DNA of 64,000 nucleotides from Burkholderia sp. Ac-20365 (GCF_017104715.1 NZ_JAAGPI010000001.1:372001-436000); one strand, 5' to 3'; numbered from the stretch's first letter, positions 7,666-16,610 are shown. A program made the numbers and translations. The notes: a model not told the origin generated them from the letters alone.

Positions 7666-8667
7666 ATGTCAGACTACGCACCGCGCCGCTCCGTTACGGG
7701 CGCCGACGATCCGATTGCAAGCACGTTTGCAACCAGTTTCGCCGGCGTTGTTTCCTTTCTCGCCGTCGCCAATGAAGGCAGCTTCGCCAGAGCGGGCGAT
7801 CGCCTCGGCATCGGCCGCTCGTCCGTCAGCCGGAACGTGCAGAAGCTGGAGACGCAGCTGGACACGCGTCTCTTTCTGCGCACGACCCGCAGCACGTCGC
7901 TGACGCGCGAAGGCGAACTCTTCTTTGAGAACTGCCAGGCGGGCGTCGAGCGCATCGTGCAGGCGCTCGAAGAGATGCGCGAGTTGCGCAGCGGTCCACC
8001 GCGCGGGAAGTTGCGCATCTGTTCGACGCCCGGCTTCGGACGCAAGATCGTCGCGCCCTTGCTGCGTGGCTTTCATGCGCAGTACCCGGCGATATCACTC
8101 GAGCTTCTGCTCAACGACCGTCACTCTGACTTCACTGCCGATCGCATCGACGTGTCGTTCCGCGATGGACGCATGGAAGACAGCGAGATCGTTGCGCGCA
8201 AACTGATACCAATGCAGATGATCGTCTGCGCGTCACCTGCGTATGCGAGCGCGCATGGCTTGCCGGGTCATGTCGACGAACTGTCGGACCATCGCTGTAT
8301 CAACTTGCGCACGGCATCCGGGCGCGTACGCGAATGGGAGTTCAAGGTGGACGGCCTGCCGATGCGCCGCCAGCCGCACGCCACGCACACGTTCAACGAC
8401 CCGGAGTTGATGTTGCAGGCGGTGCTGGACGGGCAGGGCATTGCGCAGCTGCCCGGCTATCAGGTCTGCGATCTGCTCGGCGACGGGCGTCTCGTTACGT
8501 GCCTCACGCAGTACGCGCCTGACGATGGCGGCCATTACATCTGCTATCTGAGCCGCAAGCATCTTCCGTCACGCATTCGCGTGTTCGTCGATTACATGAC
8601 CGAGCACACGCGCGCGCTCGACCTGCATTGTCTGACCACGATGGACGCGGTATCGACAATCGAATGA
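7666..8667 (+). CDS. LysR-family transcriptional regulator, 333 aa
   Basis: The N-terminal winged helix-turn-helix (about residues 28-90, SFARAGDRLGIGRSSVSRNVQKLE) is followed by a periplasmic-binding-like effector domain to about residue 310. Compared with typical 300-residue LysR proteins there is an extra N-terminal stretch of about 25 residues, so a later start is possible but none has a better ribosome site. An ECF41-type promoter lies directly upstream, which suggests the regulator is itself induced by the neighbouring sigma factor. The hydrolase gene next to it is convergent, so its own target genes are not obvious. Confidence 0.9.
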   Translation: MSDYAPRRSVTGADDPIASTFATSFAGVVSFLAVANEGSFARAGDRLGIGRSSVSRNVQKLETQLDTRLFLRTTRSTSLTREGELFFENCQAGVERIVQALEEMRELRSGPPRGKLRICSTPGFGRKIVAPLLRGFHAQYPAISLELLLNDRHSDFTADRIDVSFRDGRMEDSEIVARKLIPMQMIVCASPAYASAHGLPGHVDELSDHRCINLRTASGRVREWEFKVDGLPMRRQPHATHTFNDPELMLQAVLDGQGIAQLPGYQVCDLLGDGRLVTCLTQYAPDDGGHYICYLSRKHLPSRIRVFVDYMTEHTRALDLHCLTTMDAVSTIE

Positions 8668-8675
8668 AGACGGCG

Positions 8676-9761
8676 TCATGGTTGTCCGCGCCCGACGGGA
8701 CATGACGACGGCATCGGCTGATCGAACAGCGCTGCCATGCCGCAACCCGATGTCAACATGCGCTGTGCGTCGTGCCCCACGCCTGGCACTTCGACCACGC
8801 GCTGATTCAGTCCCGCGGGATAGCGGCTTTTCAGATAGTCGAAGTATGCGAGCCCACGCGCGAGCCGGAACGGACCTTGTGCCATCGCAGCGCAAGAGCG
8901 GTCGATAAAATGCGTGCGTGGATCGACGTCATCCATTCCGAGCAGATACACGACATCGCGCTTCGCATAGCGGGCCTCGATTAACGCACTGTCCTGTGCA
9001 GCAACATAAGCAGGCGTGTCGAGCATGCCGTATTTCCACTCGACCGCGCGCGGACACGCTTGCGTATCGACATGCTCGAAAACGCCTTGCGATGCAGGGC
9101 GTTCATCGTCGAAATACAGATAGCTCGATGGATTCGCCACTACGTACCGCACGTGGATACCGTCGCGCGCCAATGCGTCTTCCGCACGACCCGCCACCGC
9201 GTAGCGCTGCACGATCTGCGCCCCCGCCGAATGCCCGATGAGCGTCACGGACGTCAAGTGTGGATAACGCTGCGCGTTATCGAAATGCTGGAGCAGCGCA
9301 TCGAGCGCCGCAAACGAACTCACTGGTGCAGGGCGACGCGCAGGCGCACCTTCTTTCCATCCGGCTTCCGTCCACGCGAGCGTGTGCTGCGGCATTGAAA
9401 ACGCGCGAAGATCGCGTGTCGTCAGAAACTGCGGCGCGACGACCATGCTGTCCTTGCCGCTCGCGCCCGCCGCCGCGAGTACCTGTTGGCCCGTCGCGAA
9501 GTACTTGTCGGCGTTGCGCAACGTGCCATGCACGATGATGAACACGCGTGTGACATCAGTCTGTGCAGCATCGATGCTGCGATCGGCGTAGAGTGGCAAA
9601 GTGCCGTAGCCGTCGGGTGTGCCGACGCGAATACTCTGATCGGCGACATGCGCGACGGGCGCTGCCTGCCGCGACGAAGTCGCGCTCGCGTCATCGCGTG
9701 CCGCTATCAGCGCGATGCATGCGGCGAACAACAATAAACGGCGTGCCGGATCTGAAATCAT
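8676..9761 (-). CDS. Exported alpha/beta hydrolase, 361 aa
   Basis: A serine hydrolase with an N-terminal hydrophobic signal segment (residues 7-22). The nucleophile elbow GHSAG places Ser178, the oxyanion-hole VHGT is at 78-81, and a candidate catalytic His lies in VPGVGHDAQ near the C-terminus. The even number and positions of cysteines (TQAC, RSC, SGC, SSC) fit a disulfide-bonded periplasmic or secreted enzyme. The ATG at 9761 was chosen because it precedes the signal peptide, although the frame is open to 10028. The gene converges on the LysR gene with only 8 bases between. Esterase/lipase activity is likely, substrate unknown. Confidence 0.85.
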   Translation of the reverse strand: MISDPARRLLLFAACIALIAARDDASATSSRQAAPVAHVADQSIRVGTPDGYGTLPLYADRSIDAAQTDVTRVFIIVHGTLRNADKYFATGQQVLAAAGASGKDSMVVAPQFLTTRDLRAFSMPQHTLAWTEAGWKEGAPARRPAPVSSFAALDALLQHFDNAQRYPHLTSVTLIGHSAGAQIVQRYAVAGRAEDALARDGIHVRYVVANPSSYLYFDDERPASQGVFEHVDTQACPRAVEWKYGMLDTPAYVAAQDSALIEARYAKRDVVYLLGMDDVDPRTHFIDRSCAAMAQGPFRLARGLAYFDYLKSRYPAGLNQRVVEVPGVGHDAQRMLTSGCGMAALFDQPMPSSCPVGRGQP

Positions 9762-9940
9762 TTTGAATGTCCCGTGACGGTCGTGTGTATTAAACGCACG
9801 ACGTGGAGTATTCCGTCGCACGAATTTGCGCTGCGGAACGGGAATTGCTGAACCGTCATGCCGGAAACGCACCGACATGCGACTTTCGCCAATGCGAGGC
9901 CGATAATCTTCGCGGTCGCCCGACCGCCCGGGAGACGTCC

Positions 9941-11674
9941 ATGAACCGCTGGCACCGTTCGTTCTCCAGCCTTTGCTCATCGCGGCATATCGCGATTCTG
10001 TGTGTCGTGGCCGCAATCTGCGTGTCATGCAGCGGCGGCAGTTCGTCGAACAACGCGAGCGCGGGTGGCAGTAGTGGCAGTAGTGGCAGCGGCGGGTCCG
10101 GCTCGGGCTCGGGCACTTCGTCGGGTGGGACAGGCGGTGTGGGCAGTTCGGGCGGCACGGCCGCCGCCGTCGCTGACGTCCTGACCTATCACAACGATCT
10201 GGCCCGCACAGGGCAATATCTCGCGGAAACCACGCTCACGCCTGCAAACGTCAACGCCACGAATTTCGGCAAGGTCGGCTTTCTTGCCGTCGACGGCAAG
10301 GTCGACGCGCAGCCGCTCTTTGTCAGCAACGTGTCGATAAGCGGCGCCGCGCACAACGTTGTCTACGTCGTGACCGAACATGCGAGCGTCTATGCGTTCG
10401 ATGCCGACAGCAATGCGCAGCTGTGGCAGCGTTCGCTGCTCGGCAGCGGCGAGACCACCAGCGATCCCCGCAACTGCGCGCAGATTTCTCCTGAGATCGG
10501 CATTACGGCCACGCCCGTGATCGATCGCGGACGCGGCGCGAATGGCGTGATGTATGCGGTCGCGATGAGCAAGGACGCGGGCGGCACGATTCATCAGCGC
10601 CTGCATGCAGTCGATCTCGCGACGGGCGCCGAAGCGCTCGGCGGACCGGCGGACATCACCGGCAGCTATCCGGGCGGCGGCGCGAACAGCAGCAACGGCG
10701 TGACCGTCTTCGACCCGCAGCAATACGCGGAGCGCCAGGCGCTCGCGCTGGTCGACGGCAAGGTCTATCTGGCATGGACCTCGCACTGCGATCAGGGCGT
10801 CTACGCGGGCTGGGTGATGGCCTACAACGCGGACACGCTCGCGCAGACGAGCGCGGTAAACCTGACGCCGAACGGCAGCGGCGGCGCGATCTGGATGGGC
10901 GGCGGCGGGATGGCATCGGACGGCACGTCGCTCTATTTCCTCGATGCAAACGGCACCTTCGACACGACGTTGAACGCGCAAGGTTTTCCATCGAATGGCA
11001 ATTTCGGCAATGCATTCATCAAGCTCGGAACGTCGCCGCAGCTCAATGTCGCCGATTATTTCGCGACCTTCGACACTGTGTCGCAGTCCGCGCGCGACGC
11101 CGACCTCGGCTCGGGCGGCGCGATGCTGCTGCCCGATCTCGTCGACGCGAACGGTGTCACGCGGCATCTCGCGCTCGGCTCGGGCAAGGACTCGAAGATC
11201 TATGTCGTCGATCGCGACAATCTGGGCAAATTCAACAGCACGAGTAACGCGATCTGGCAGGAGATCGACGGACAACTGATCGGCGGGGTGTTCACGACGC
11301 CGGCGTTCTACGGCAACGTCGTGTACTACGGCTCGGTTGGCGACAACCTCAAGGCGTTTCCGGTCAGCGCCGCGCGGCTCGCCACCACGCCTTCGTCGAC
11401 GAGCGCGGGCACGTTCGCGTATCCGGGCACGACGCCGAGCATTTCAGCGAACGGCTCACAGAACGCGATTGTGTGGGCGGCGGAAAACGGCTCGGTGGCC
11501 GCGCTGCACGCATTCAATGCGGCCAATCTCGCGCAGGAACTGTACAACAGCAATCAGTCCGGCTCGCGCGATACATTCGGCGCGGGCAACAAATACATCA
11601 CGCCGATGATCGCGCATGGCCGCGTCTATGTCGGCACGACGAATGGCGTCGCAGTGTTCGGATTGCTGAAATAA
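9941..11674 (+). CDS. Lipoprotein-like PQQ-type beta-propeller protein, 577 aa
   Basis: An exported protein with a hydrophobic N-terminal segment ending in CVSCSGGSS, a likely though non-canonical lipobox. A low-complexity linker of about 60 residues rich in Gly and Ser follows, then repeated YAFDADSNAQLW and HAVDLATGAE type blades of the PQQ/quinoprotein beta-propeller superfamily. No calcium- or PQQ-ligand pattern of a dehydrogenase is obvious, so it is more likely a binding or scaffold propeller, as in BamB. The start at 9941 follows a GGGAG (9930-9934). It is divergent from the hydrolase. Function unknown. Confidence 0.8.
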   Translation: MNRWHRSFSSLCSSRHIAILCVVAAICVSCSGGSSSNNASAGGSSGSSGSGGSGSGSGTSSGGTGGVGSSGGTAAAVADVLTYHNDLARTGQYLAETTLTPANVNATNFGKVGFLAVDGKVDAQPLFVSNVSISGAAHNVVYVVTEHASVYAFDADSNAQLWQRSLLGSGETTSDPRNCAQISPEIGITATPVIDRGRGANGVMYAVAMSKDAGGTIHQRLHAVDLATGAEALGGPADITGSYPGGGANSSNGVTVFDPQQYAERQALALVDGKVYLAWTSHCDQGVYAGWVMAYNADTLAQTSAVNLTPNGSGGAIWMGGGGMASDGTSLYFLDANGTFDTTLNAQGFPSNGNFGNAFIKLGTSPQLNVADYFATFDTVSQSARDADLGSGGAMLLPDLVDANGVTRHLALGSGKDSKIYVVDRDNLGKFNSTSNAIWQEIDGQLIGGVFTTPAFYGNVVYYGSVGDNLKAFPVSAARLATTPSSTSAGTFAYPGTTPSISANGSQNAIVWAAENGSVAALHAFNAANLAQELYNSNQSGSRDTFGAGNKYITPMIAHGRVYVGTTNGVAVFGLLK

Positions 11675-11686
11675 AACGGACGTCCG

Positions 11687-13426
11687 TCAGCACGCCGCGC
11701 GGATCTCGGACAACATGCGGTGAATCTGCGCGACGACCGCCGCGCCTTCGCCCACTGCCGACGCGACACGCTTGGTCGATCCCGAGCGCACGTCGCCGAT
11801 TGCGAATACGCCCGGCACGCTGGTCTGCAGCGACATCGATTGCAGGCCCGCGCCAGGAATATCGGGGCCGGTCAGCACAAAACCCTTTTCGTCGAGCGAC
11901 ACGCCGCATGTCTTGAGCCAGCCCGTATTCGGCTCCGCGCCGATGAACACGAACAGATGATGCGTCGTCATGCTGCCTTCTATGCCGCCCGCGCCGCGAT
12001 ATCGCACGCGCTCCAGCCGCGCATCGCCTTCGAGCGCAGTGAGTTCGATGCGCGTATGCAGCGTGACATTCGGCAGCGCCAGAATGCGTTCGATCAGATA
12101 GTGCGACATGCTGTGCTCGAGGCTCGCGCCACGTATGAACATATGCACGTGCTCGGCGTGCGACGCGAGAAACACGACCGCCTGTCCCGCCGAATTACCG
12201 CCGCCGACCAGCAGCACGGGTTCCTTGCGGCATAAACGCGCTTCGATGGGCGTGGCCCAGTAATAGACGCCGGATCCGTCGAAACGCTCCAGTCCCTCCA
12301 CGTCGGGCCGCCGGTATTCCGCGCCGCTTGCGATCACCACTGTGCGCGCGGTGATGCGCCGCGCGTCGGTCAGTTCGACCACGGGCGGCTGCTTGTCGCA
12401 ATACAGCGCCTTGACTTCGCACGGAATGCCGATATGCGCGCCGAACTTCTGCGCCTGCACGAATGCGCGGCCCGCGAGCGCATGGCCTGTAATGCCCGTC
12501 GGAAAGCCGAGATAGTTCTCGATGCGAGAACTGGTGCCCGCCTGGCCGCCCGGCGCGCGGCAATCGAGCGCCGCGACGGAGAGTCCTTCAGAAGCCGCAT
12601 ACACGGCAGCCGCCAGTCCCGCTGGCCCTGCGCCGACAATCGCCACGTCGTAGACATGCGCGGCATCGAATTCGGGAATCAGTCCGAGGCACGAAGCAAG
12701 CTGGCCTTCATCGGGATTGCGCAGCACCGTGCCGTTCGGGCAGACGACGAGCGGAAAATCGTCCGGTTGCGGCGTCAGGCGTGCAAGCAGCGCGATCGCT
12801 TCGGCGTCCTTGTCCGCGTCGAGCGTCAGGCTGGGGAACACGTTCCGGCGCAGGAAGTTCTGCAGCGCGATCAGCCGTCCGTTGTTCGACGGGCCGACCA
12901 GCACGACGCCGTGCCCGCGCTCGATCACCAGCACGCGCCGCAGAATCAGCGCACGCATGATCTTTTCGCCGAGGTCGGCTTCGCTGATCATCATCGAGCT
13001 CAACGCTTCGGGCCGCAGCAACATCGCTTCGACGTCTTCGACCACATGCGCATCGACGACGGCAGGCTTGTTGGAGAGTTGCGTGACATCCGACGTGAAC
13101 TCGCCGCGCTGCGTGTACGTATGAATAATCCGCTCGTGGCCGAGCCCATCGCGCCCGACAATCCGCACCTTGCCCGAGAGCAGCACGAACACGCCGGGAC
13201 ACAGGCTTCCCGCGCGATACAGCAAGGCGCCCTTCACGTAGCGCGACGGCTCGCCAAAGCGCCGCATGCGCTCGATTTCCGCTTCCGACAGCACGGGAAA
13301 CATCTGCTGATGCCGCGGGTGATCGCGCACGCTCGGATCTTCGAGAAGCGTTTCGTCGATGAGGTTCGCGTCCGTGGCCTGCTCGCGCGCGGGCGCTGCG
13401 TCTGACGGCGTTGACTCGTTGCTCAT
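11687..13426 (-). CDS. Cyclic nucleotide-binding domain fused to a thioredoxin-reductase-like flavoprotein, 579 aa
   Basis: Residues about 45-150 form a cNMP-binding/Crp-like cap (PSRYVKGALLYRAGS...VFVLLSGKVRI). A thioredoxin-like linker domain (about 170-245) follows, and residues 258-579 are a pyridine nucleotide-disulfide oxidoreductase. The FAD motif GAGPAG is at 265-270 and the NADPH motif GGGNSAG at 408-414. At the place where bacterial thioredoxin reductase carries CATC, this protein reads YYWAT (388-392), so the active disulfide is missing. It may act as an NADPH-sensing regulator, a ferredoxin/flavodoxin-NADP reductase-like enzyme, or with an external acceptor. Confidence 0.88.
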   Translation of the reverse strand: MSNESTPSDAAPAREQATDANLIDETLLEDPSVRDHPRHQQMFPVLSEAEIERMRRFGEPSRYVKGALLYRAGSLCPGVFVLLSGKVRIVGRDGLGHERIIHTYTQRGEFTSDVTQLSNKPAVVDAHVVEDVEAMLLRPEALSSMMISEADLGEKIMRALILRRVLVIERGHGVVLVGPSNNGRLIALQNFLRRNVFPSLTLDADKDAEAIALLARLTPQPDDFPLVVCPNGTVLRNPDEGQLASCLGLIPEFDAAHVYDVAIVGAGPAGLAAAVYAASEGLSVAALDCRAPGGQAGTSSRIENYLGFPTGITGHALAGRAFVQAQKFGAHIGIPCEVKALYCDKQPPVVELTDARRITARTVVIASGAEYRRPDVEGLERFDGSGVYYWATPIEARLCRKEPVLLVGGGNSAGQAVVFLASHAEHVHMFIRGASLEHSMSHYLIERILALPNVTLHTRIELTALEGDARLERVRYRGAGGIEGSMTTHHLFVFIGAEPNTGWLKTCGVSLDEKGFVLTGPDIPGAGLQSMSLQTSVPGVFAIGDVRSGSTKRVASAVGEGAAVVAQIHRMLSEIRAAC

Positions 13427-13678
13427 CGCGGATGGTCCTCCGGCGAATGATGGGGCAGTGCGTGAACGTTCATGCGAACGTAATCGACAGAGTAATCGAG
13501 TTGTCGTTTGTCGGCAGATCAGGTGACTGCTGTCGTTCGAATCTTGCGTGGAATGATTCCGTTCGTTCGCTAGAACACTTCATGTGAAGAGGTTTGCTGT
13601 GTTTCGTTTCAACCGCGTGGTGCGTGCTCGTCTACCAGTTGATTGCGCTAACCCTTGTATGCGCGGATGGAGAGCAAC

Positions 13679-14107
13679 ATGAAGCGTTCCGATAACAGCA
13701 GCATGCCTGGCGTTGTGGGCTGGAGTCTTGTCGCGAGCCTGGCCGTGTCGTGTGCGCAGGCATTCGCTGCGGGCAGTGCAGATGTCGCACCCGCCGTCGC
13801 TGCGCAGACCGCGTCCGCAGGGGACCCGCTGACGTTGATGATCCAGCCGCCGTCAGGTGGCGCAGTGCGGCTTACCTACGTTCCCGATGAAGGCTGGAAA
13901 GCGGACCGTGCCGCAAGCGTCGCGATGCAGGGCACAGGACGCGTCTCAACCGTCAGCGCGCCGCAGTCCGATGCCGACCCTGAATTGGACGAGGCGTCGC
14001 GCAAGCCGATGACCGTGTTCATCGACGGGCCGACGGGCTTCACGTACTTCTGGAGCAAGGAGCGCGGCTGGAAGTTCGTCGGACGGCTGACGCAGCGAGT
14101 CCAGTAA
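13679..14107 (+). CDS. Exported protein of unknown function, 142 aa
   Basis: I do not recognise a family. A signal peptide (about residues 12-32, VVGWSLVASLAVSCAQAFA) is followed by a 110-residue domain with two similar-looking aromatic ends, YVPDEGWKAD and WSKERGWKF. They may be two copies of a short beta unit. The ATG at 13679 was chosen over an in-frame ATG at 13667 because GGAGAG directly precedes it. It is a single gene with its own 250-base upstream region and is probably periplasmic. Confidence 0.7.
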   Translation: MKRSDNSSMPGVVGWSLVASLAVSCAQAFAAGSADVAPAVAAQTASAGDPLTLMIQPPSGGAVRLTYVPDEGWKADRAASVAMQGTGRVSTVSAPQSDADPELDEASRKPMTVFIDGPTGFTYFWSKERGWKFVGRLTQRVQ

Positions 14108-14137
14108 CTTTGTGATCGTCTATCGAAAGTGTGTGAG

Positions 14138-14148
14138 CGATTAAATCG
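14138..14148. promoter_or_regulatory. Upstream operator half of the ohr promoter
   Basis: CGATT-A-AATCG (14138-14148) is an inverted repeat with a one-base centre, the core of the longer palindrome found 54 bases downstream. Together they look like two binding sites of one dimeric regulator. Confidence 0.5.
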
Positions 14149-14191
14149 TATGCGATTGACATGTGCGAGCGATTCGAGCAATATGCATCGC

Positions 14192-14208
14192 ATGCGATTG
14201 AATCGCAT
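14192..14208. promoter_or_regulatory. Downstream operator of the ohr promoter
   Basis: ATGCGATT-G-AATCGCAT (14192-14208) has perfect 8-bp arms around one base, 42 bases before the ohr ATG. Its architecture fits an OhrR/MarR-type operator. Confidence 0.6.
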
Positions 14209-14250
14209 CGACTTAAAGAGTCGCTATCCACTTTCGATCACGGAATCACG

Positions 14251-14700
14251 ATGACCACAATTGAAAAAGTCCTGTTCACTGGCAAGACCCATACGACGGC
14301 AAGCAGGCGCGCTGGCGCTACGCGCGGCCACGAAGACCGGCTTGACCTGAGGCTGTCGGCACCGGGCAACGACGCGCATCCCGAGCACATCTTCGAAGCT
14401 GCCGATCCGCATCCGACGGCAGAGCAACTTTTCGCGGGCGCCTGGTCGGCCTGCCTGATCACGGCCATCGGGCTTGCGGCCAAGGCGAAGAAAGTCGCAC
14501 TGCCGTCCGATCTCGCGCTCGACATCGAGATCGATCTGGGCATGACGGGTGACGCGTACTTCCTGGGCGCGCGGATCGACGTGAGCATGCCCGGCATCGC
14601 ACGCGATGTGGCCGAGGCCGTCGTGCACGCTGCCGACGACATGTGTCCGTATTCGAAAGCAACGCGCGGCAATATCGACGTGGCGATCAACGTGATCTGA
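14251..14700 (+). CDS. ohr: Organic hydroperoxide resistance protein (Ohr/OsmC family), 149 aa
   Basis: A thiol-dependent peroxidase that reduces fatty acid and organic hydroperoxides using lipoyl thiols. Catalytic Cys68 (AWSACLITAI) and resolving Cys132 (DMCPYSKAT) are spaced 64 residues apart, as in Ohr rather than in OsmC. Family sequence NHPTAEQLF-like is present as DPHPTAEQLFAGAW. The frame is open from 14161, but ATG 14251 begins the conserved domain and lies just after the operator. Two related palindromes upstream suggest control by an OhrR-type repressor. No ohrR gene is in the window. Some Ohr-like proteins are named after other OsmC clades, so the symbol is probable rather than certain. 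Confidence 0.88.
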   Translation: MTTIEKVLFTGKTHTTASRRAGATRGHEDRLDLRLSAPGNDAHPEHIFEAADPHPTAEQLFAGAWSACLITAIGLAAKAKKVALPSDLALDIEIDLGMTGDAYFLGARIDVSMPGIARDVAEAVVHAADDMCPYSKATRGNIDVAINVI

Positions 14701-14793
14701 ACGGGGCTTCCGTCTGCCGCATGAGGGCAGTTCGGCGGGGTGAGGGCGCGCTAGAATGAAATTCCGCGCCCTTTCCCTCGTTGGCGGATCGCC

Positions 14794-15510
14794 ATGACGC
14801 TACGTTCCGTTCGTCCCGTGCTACTTGCTGTTTGCGCTGCGTCAGTCGCGGCGCTCGCGTCTTGCGGCGGCAGCGCCTGTATCGGTTTCGATGGCTGTGT
14901 GGGCGCAACTCCGGCGCCAAACGTTGCGCTCGCGGGCACGGCAGCGACGGGCAAGGCGCTGGCGAGCGCCAATGTCAACGTGAGTTGCGCGCAAGGCTCA
15001 GGCGCGACGCTCTCCGATGGCGGCGGACGCTACAGCCTTTCGTTCAACGCGACGCTTCCGTGCATGATCACGGTGACTGCTAGCGGTGTGACGCTGCATT
15101 CGCTCGCCTTCGCGGGCGGGACATTCAACACGACGCCCGAAACCGAGCTGATGATCGTCTATCTCGCGGCTCAACTCGGCACGAGCGCGTCCGGTCTCGT
15201 TGCAAATTTCGCCAGCAATACGCAGTTTCAGCAGGCGCTTGCGAATCAGAGCAATGTGCTGAACGCGCAATCGGCCGTCGTGACGAATCTGCAGCAGCAC
15301 TATGCACTGACGCTGAGCACGCCCGCATTTCTGACGACGGCATTCGTGGTCGGACAGGCGGGCGTCGACAGCGATCTCGAAGCGCTCGCGAAAGCAGGTG
15401 CTATCGACGCCAACGGCATGCCGGATCCCGCCGCTATTGCACTGTTGTCGCAAGCGGGGCTTGCGCAGCCGATTGCGAAAACGGCGGCGACATCATCGGG
15501 CAGCATGTAA
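14794..15510 (+). CDS. Putative lipoprotein of unknown function, 238 aa
   Basis: A secretion signal ends in a good lipobox LASC (Cys24, SVAALASCGGS), so the mature protein is probably lipid-anchored. Residues about 45-110 look like a carboxypeptidase-regulatory or Ig-like beta domain (ATGKALASANVNVSCAQGSGATLSDGGGRYSLSF in several short strands). The second half is helical and rich in Ala, Gln and Asn (ANQSNVLNAQSAVVTNLQQHY). I do not recognise a family. It sits alone between ohr and the convergent IclR gene. Confidence 0.7.
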   Translation: MTLRSVRPVLLAVCAASVAALASCGGSACIGFDGCVGATPAPNVALAGTAATGKALASANVNVSCAQGSGATLSDGGGRYSLSFNATLPCMITVTASGVTLHSLAFAGGTFNTTPETELMIVYLAAQLGTSASGLVANFASNTQFQQALANQSNVLNAQSAVVTNLQQHYALTLSTPAFLTTAFVVGQAGVDSDLEALAKAGAIDANGMPDPAAIALLSQAGLAQPIAKTAATSSGSM

Positions 15511-15518
15511 AGCGTGTG

Positions 15519-16364
15519 TCACGCAATCGGTTCGGTTGTCATCGCGCGTGTGAGGCCGTGCATCGGACGGCGCATCGCGACATCGAATGGATTCACCTGC
15601 GGGCCGATCAGATCGGCTTGCCGCTTGAGAAGCTCGACGACCATCGGCAAGCGGTCGTCGCCCAGACGCGCTGACAAGGTGCCGACGCTCAGCGCAGCCA
15701 CCGCGCAACCCGTACGGTCGATGATCGGCACGGCGACCCCCGCCATCCCTTCCAGCACGCCGCTGTTGCGTCCCGCGTAACCGAGTTGCCGAACGCGCTC
15801 GATTTCCGTGCGCAAATAGACTTCGTCGAGCACGCCATAGCTGCGCAAACGCGGCACGTTGAAGCGAATGATTTCTTCGCGCTCCGCTTCGGGCAGGAAC
15901 GCAAGAATCGCGAGACTGCCTTGTCCGACACCGAGCGCGACGCGTCCGCCGATATCGCCTGTGAACGAACGAATAGGGAACGGGCCTTCGCACATGTCGA
16001 GGCACACGGCGTCGAAGCTGCTTTTGACGAGCAGAAAGATCGTGTCGCCGAGACTCGCGCACAGGCGCAGCAGAGCAGGGCGGCACAGCGCGCGCATACC
16101 GCTCGGATTGCCTGCCTGCGCGGCGAGCGCGAAAAAGTCGACGCTGAGCCGGTAAAGTTTGGTGTTCTGATCCTGCTCGACGACGCCTTCGGCAATCAGC
16201 GCATGCAGGATGCGATGCACGGTGGCTTGCGTCAGCCCGACCGCTTTCGCGATGCGCGTCACGCGGCCGCCCTCCGGTTGCACTTCGCTGAGCGCGCGGA
16301 TTACCGCGAATGCCCGCTGCAACATGCCCGCGCCAGGGGCGTCGGCTTCTTTCGAAGGATTCAT
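15519..16364 (-). CDS. IclR-family transcriptional regulator, 281 aa
   Basis: An N-terminal winged helix (about residues 14-75, LTQATVHRILHALIAEGVV) is followed by a GAF-like IclR effector domain (about 95-270). It is divergent from a PotABCD-type operon and is the obvious candidate regulator of it. Two ATGs are possible: 16364 (MNPSKEAD) and 16388 (MESKPDS). The first is chosen because the inverted repeat 16382-16398 covers the second; with the later start the repeat becomes an operator just upstream and supports autoregulation. The frame is open further up to 16901, but that stretch lies in the promoter region. Confidence 0.9.
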   Translation of the reverse strand: MNPSKEADAPGAGMLQRAFAVIRALSEVQPEGGRVTRIAKAVGLTQATVHRILHALIAEGVVEQDQNTKLYRLSVDFFALAAQAGNPSGMRALCRPALLRLCASLGDTIFLLVKSSFDAVCLDMCEGPFPIRSFTGDIGGRVALGVGQGSLAILAFLPEAEREEIIRFNVPRLRSYGVLDEVYLRTEIERVRQLGYAGRNSGVLEGMAGVAVPIIDRTGCAVAALSVGTLSARLGDDRLPMVVELLKRQADLIGPQVNPFDVAMRRPMHGLTRAMTTEPIA

Positions 16365-16381
16365 CGGAGAGTCCGGTTTAG

Positions 16382-16398
16382 ATTCCATTGAACGGAAT
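16382..16398. promoter_or_regulatory. IclR operator near the regulator's own start
   Basis: ATTCCATTGAACGGAAT, a 17-bp palindrome with one mismatched pair around a central G. It is the same motif as the site at 16529-16543. Confidence 0.6.
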
Positions 16399-16528
16399 AC
16401 TAGCCGATGTTCTTGCTGGAAAACAAACACGCATAGGCATAAGCCATGCAAATGCCTGTCAGCACGGGATTCAGTATTTTCACTGACCACACGCAGTGGA
16501 ATGACGCGCGCTGATAACAAGCAAAAAA

Positions 16529-16543
16529 TTCCATTGAATGGAA
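16529..16543. promoter_or_regulatory. IclR operator in front of the transporter operon
   Basis: TTCCATTGAATGGAA has perfect 7-bp arms around a central G. It lies upstream of the three TGGAAT half-sites and the promoter. Confidence 0.65.
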
Positions 16544-16547
16544 GAAA

Positions 16548-16595
16548 TGGAATGTTTATATCGTTCATTGGAATTTGACATTGACGCTCTGGAAT
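16548..16595 (+). repeat. Three TGGAAT half-sites spaced exactly 21 bp
   Basis: TGGAAT occurs at 16548-16553, 16569-16574 and 16590-16595, each separated by 15 bases. The 21-bp period is two helical turns, so all three face the same side of the DNA. The last copy lies between the candidate -35 and -10 elements. Confidence 0.6.
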
Positions 16596-16610
16596 TTGGC
16601 TAGCTAGAGT
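16581..16610 (+). promoter_or_regulatory. Candidate promoter of the transporter/oxidase operon
   Basis: TTGACG (16581-16586), 18 bases, TAGAGT (16605-16610). Another TTGACA lies at 16575-16580 with less suitable spacing. The first gene starts 55 bases downstream. Confidence 0.4.
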
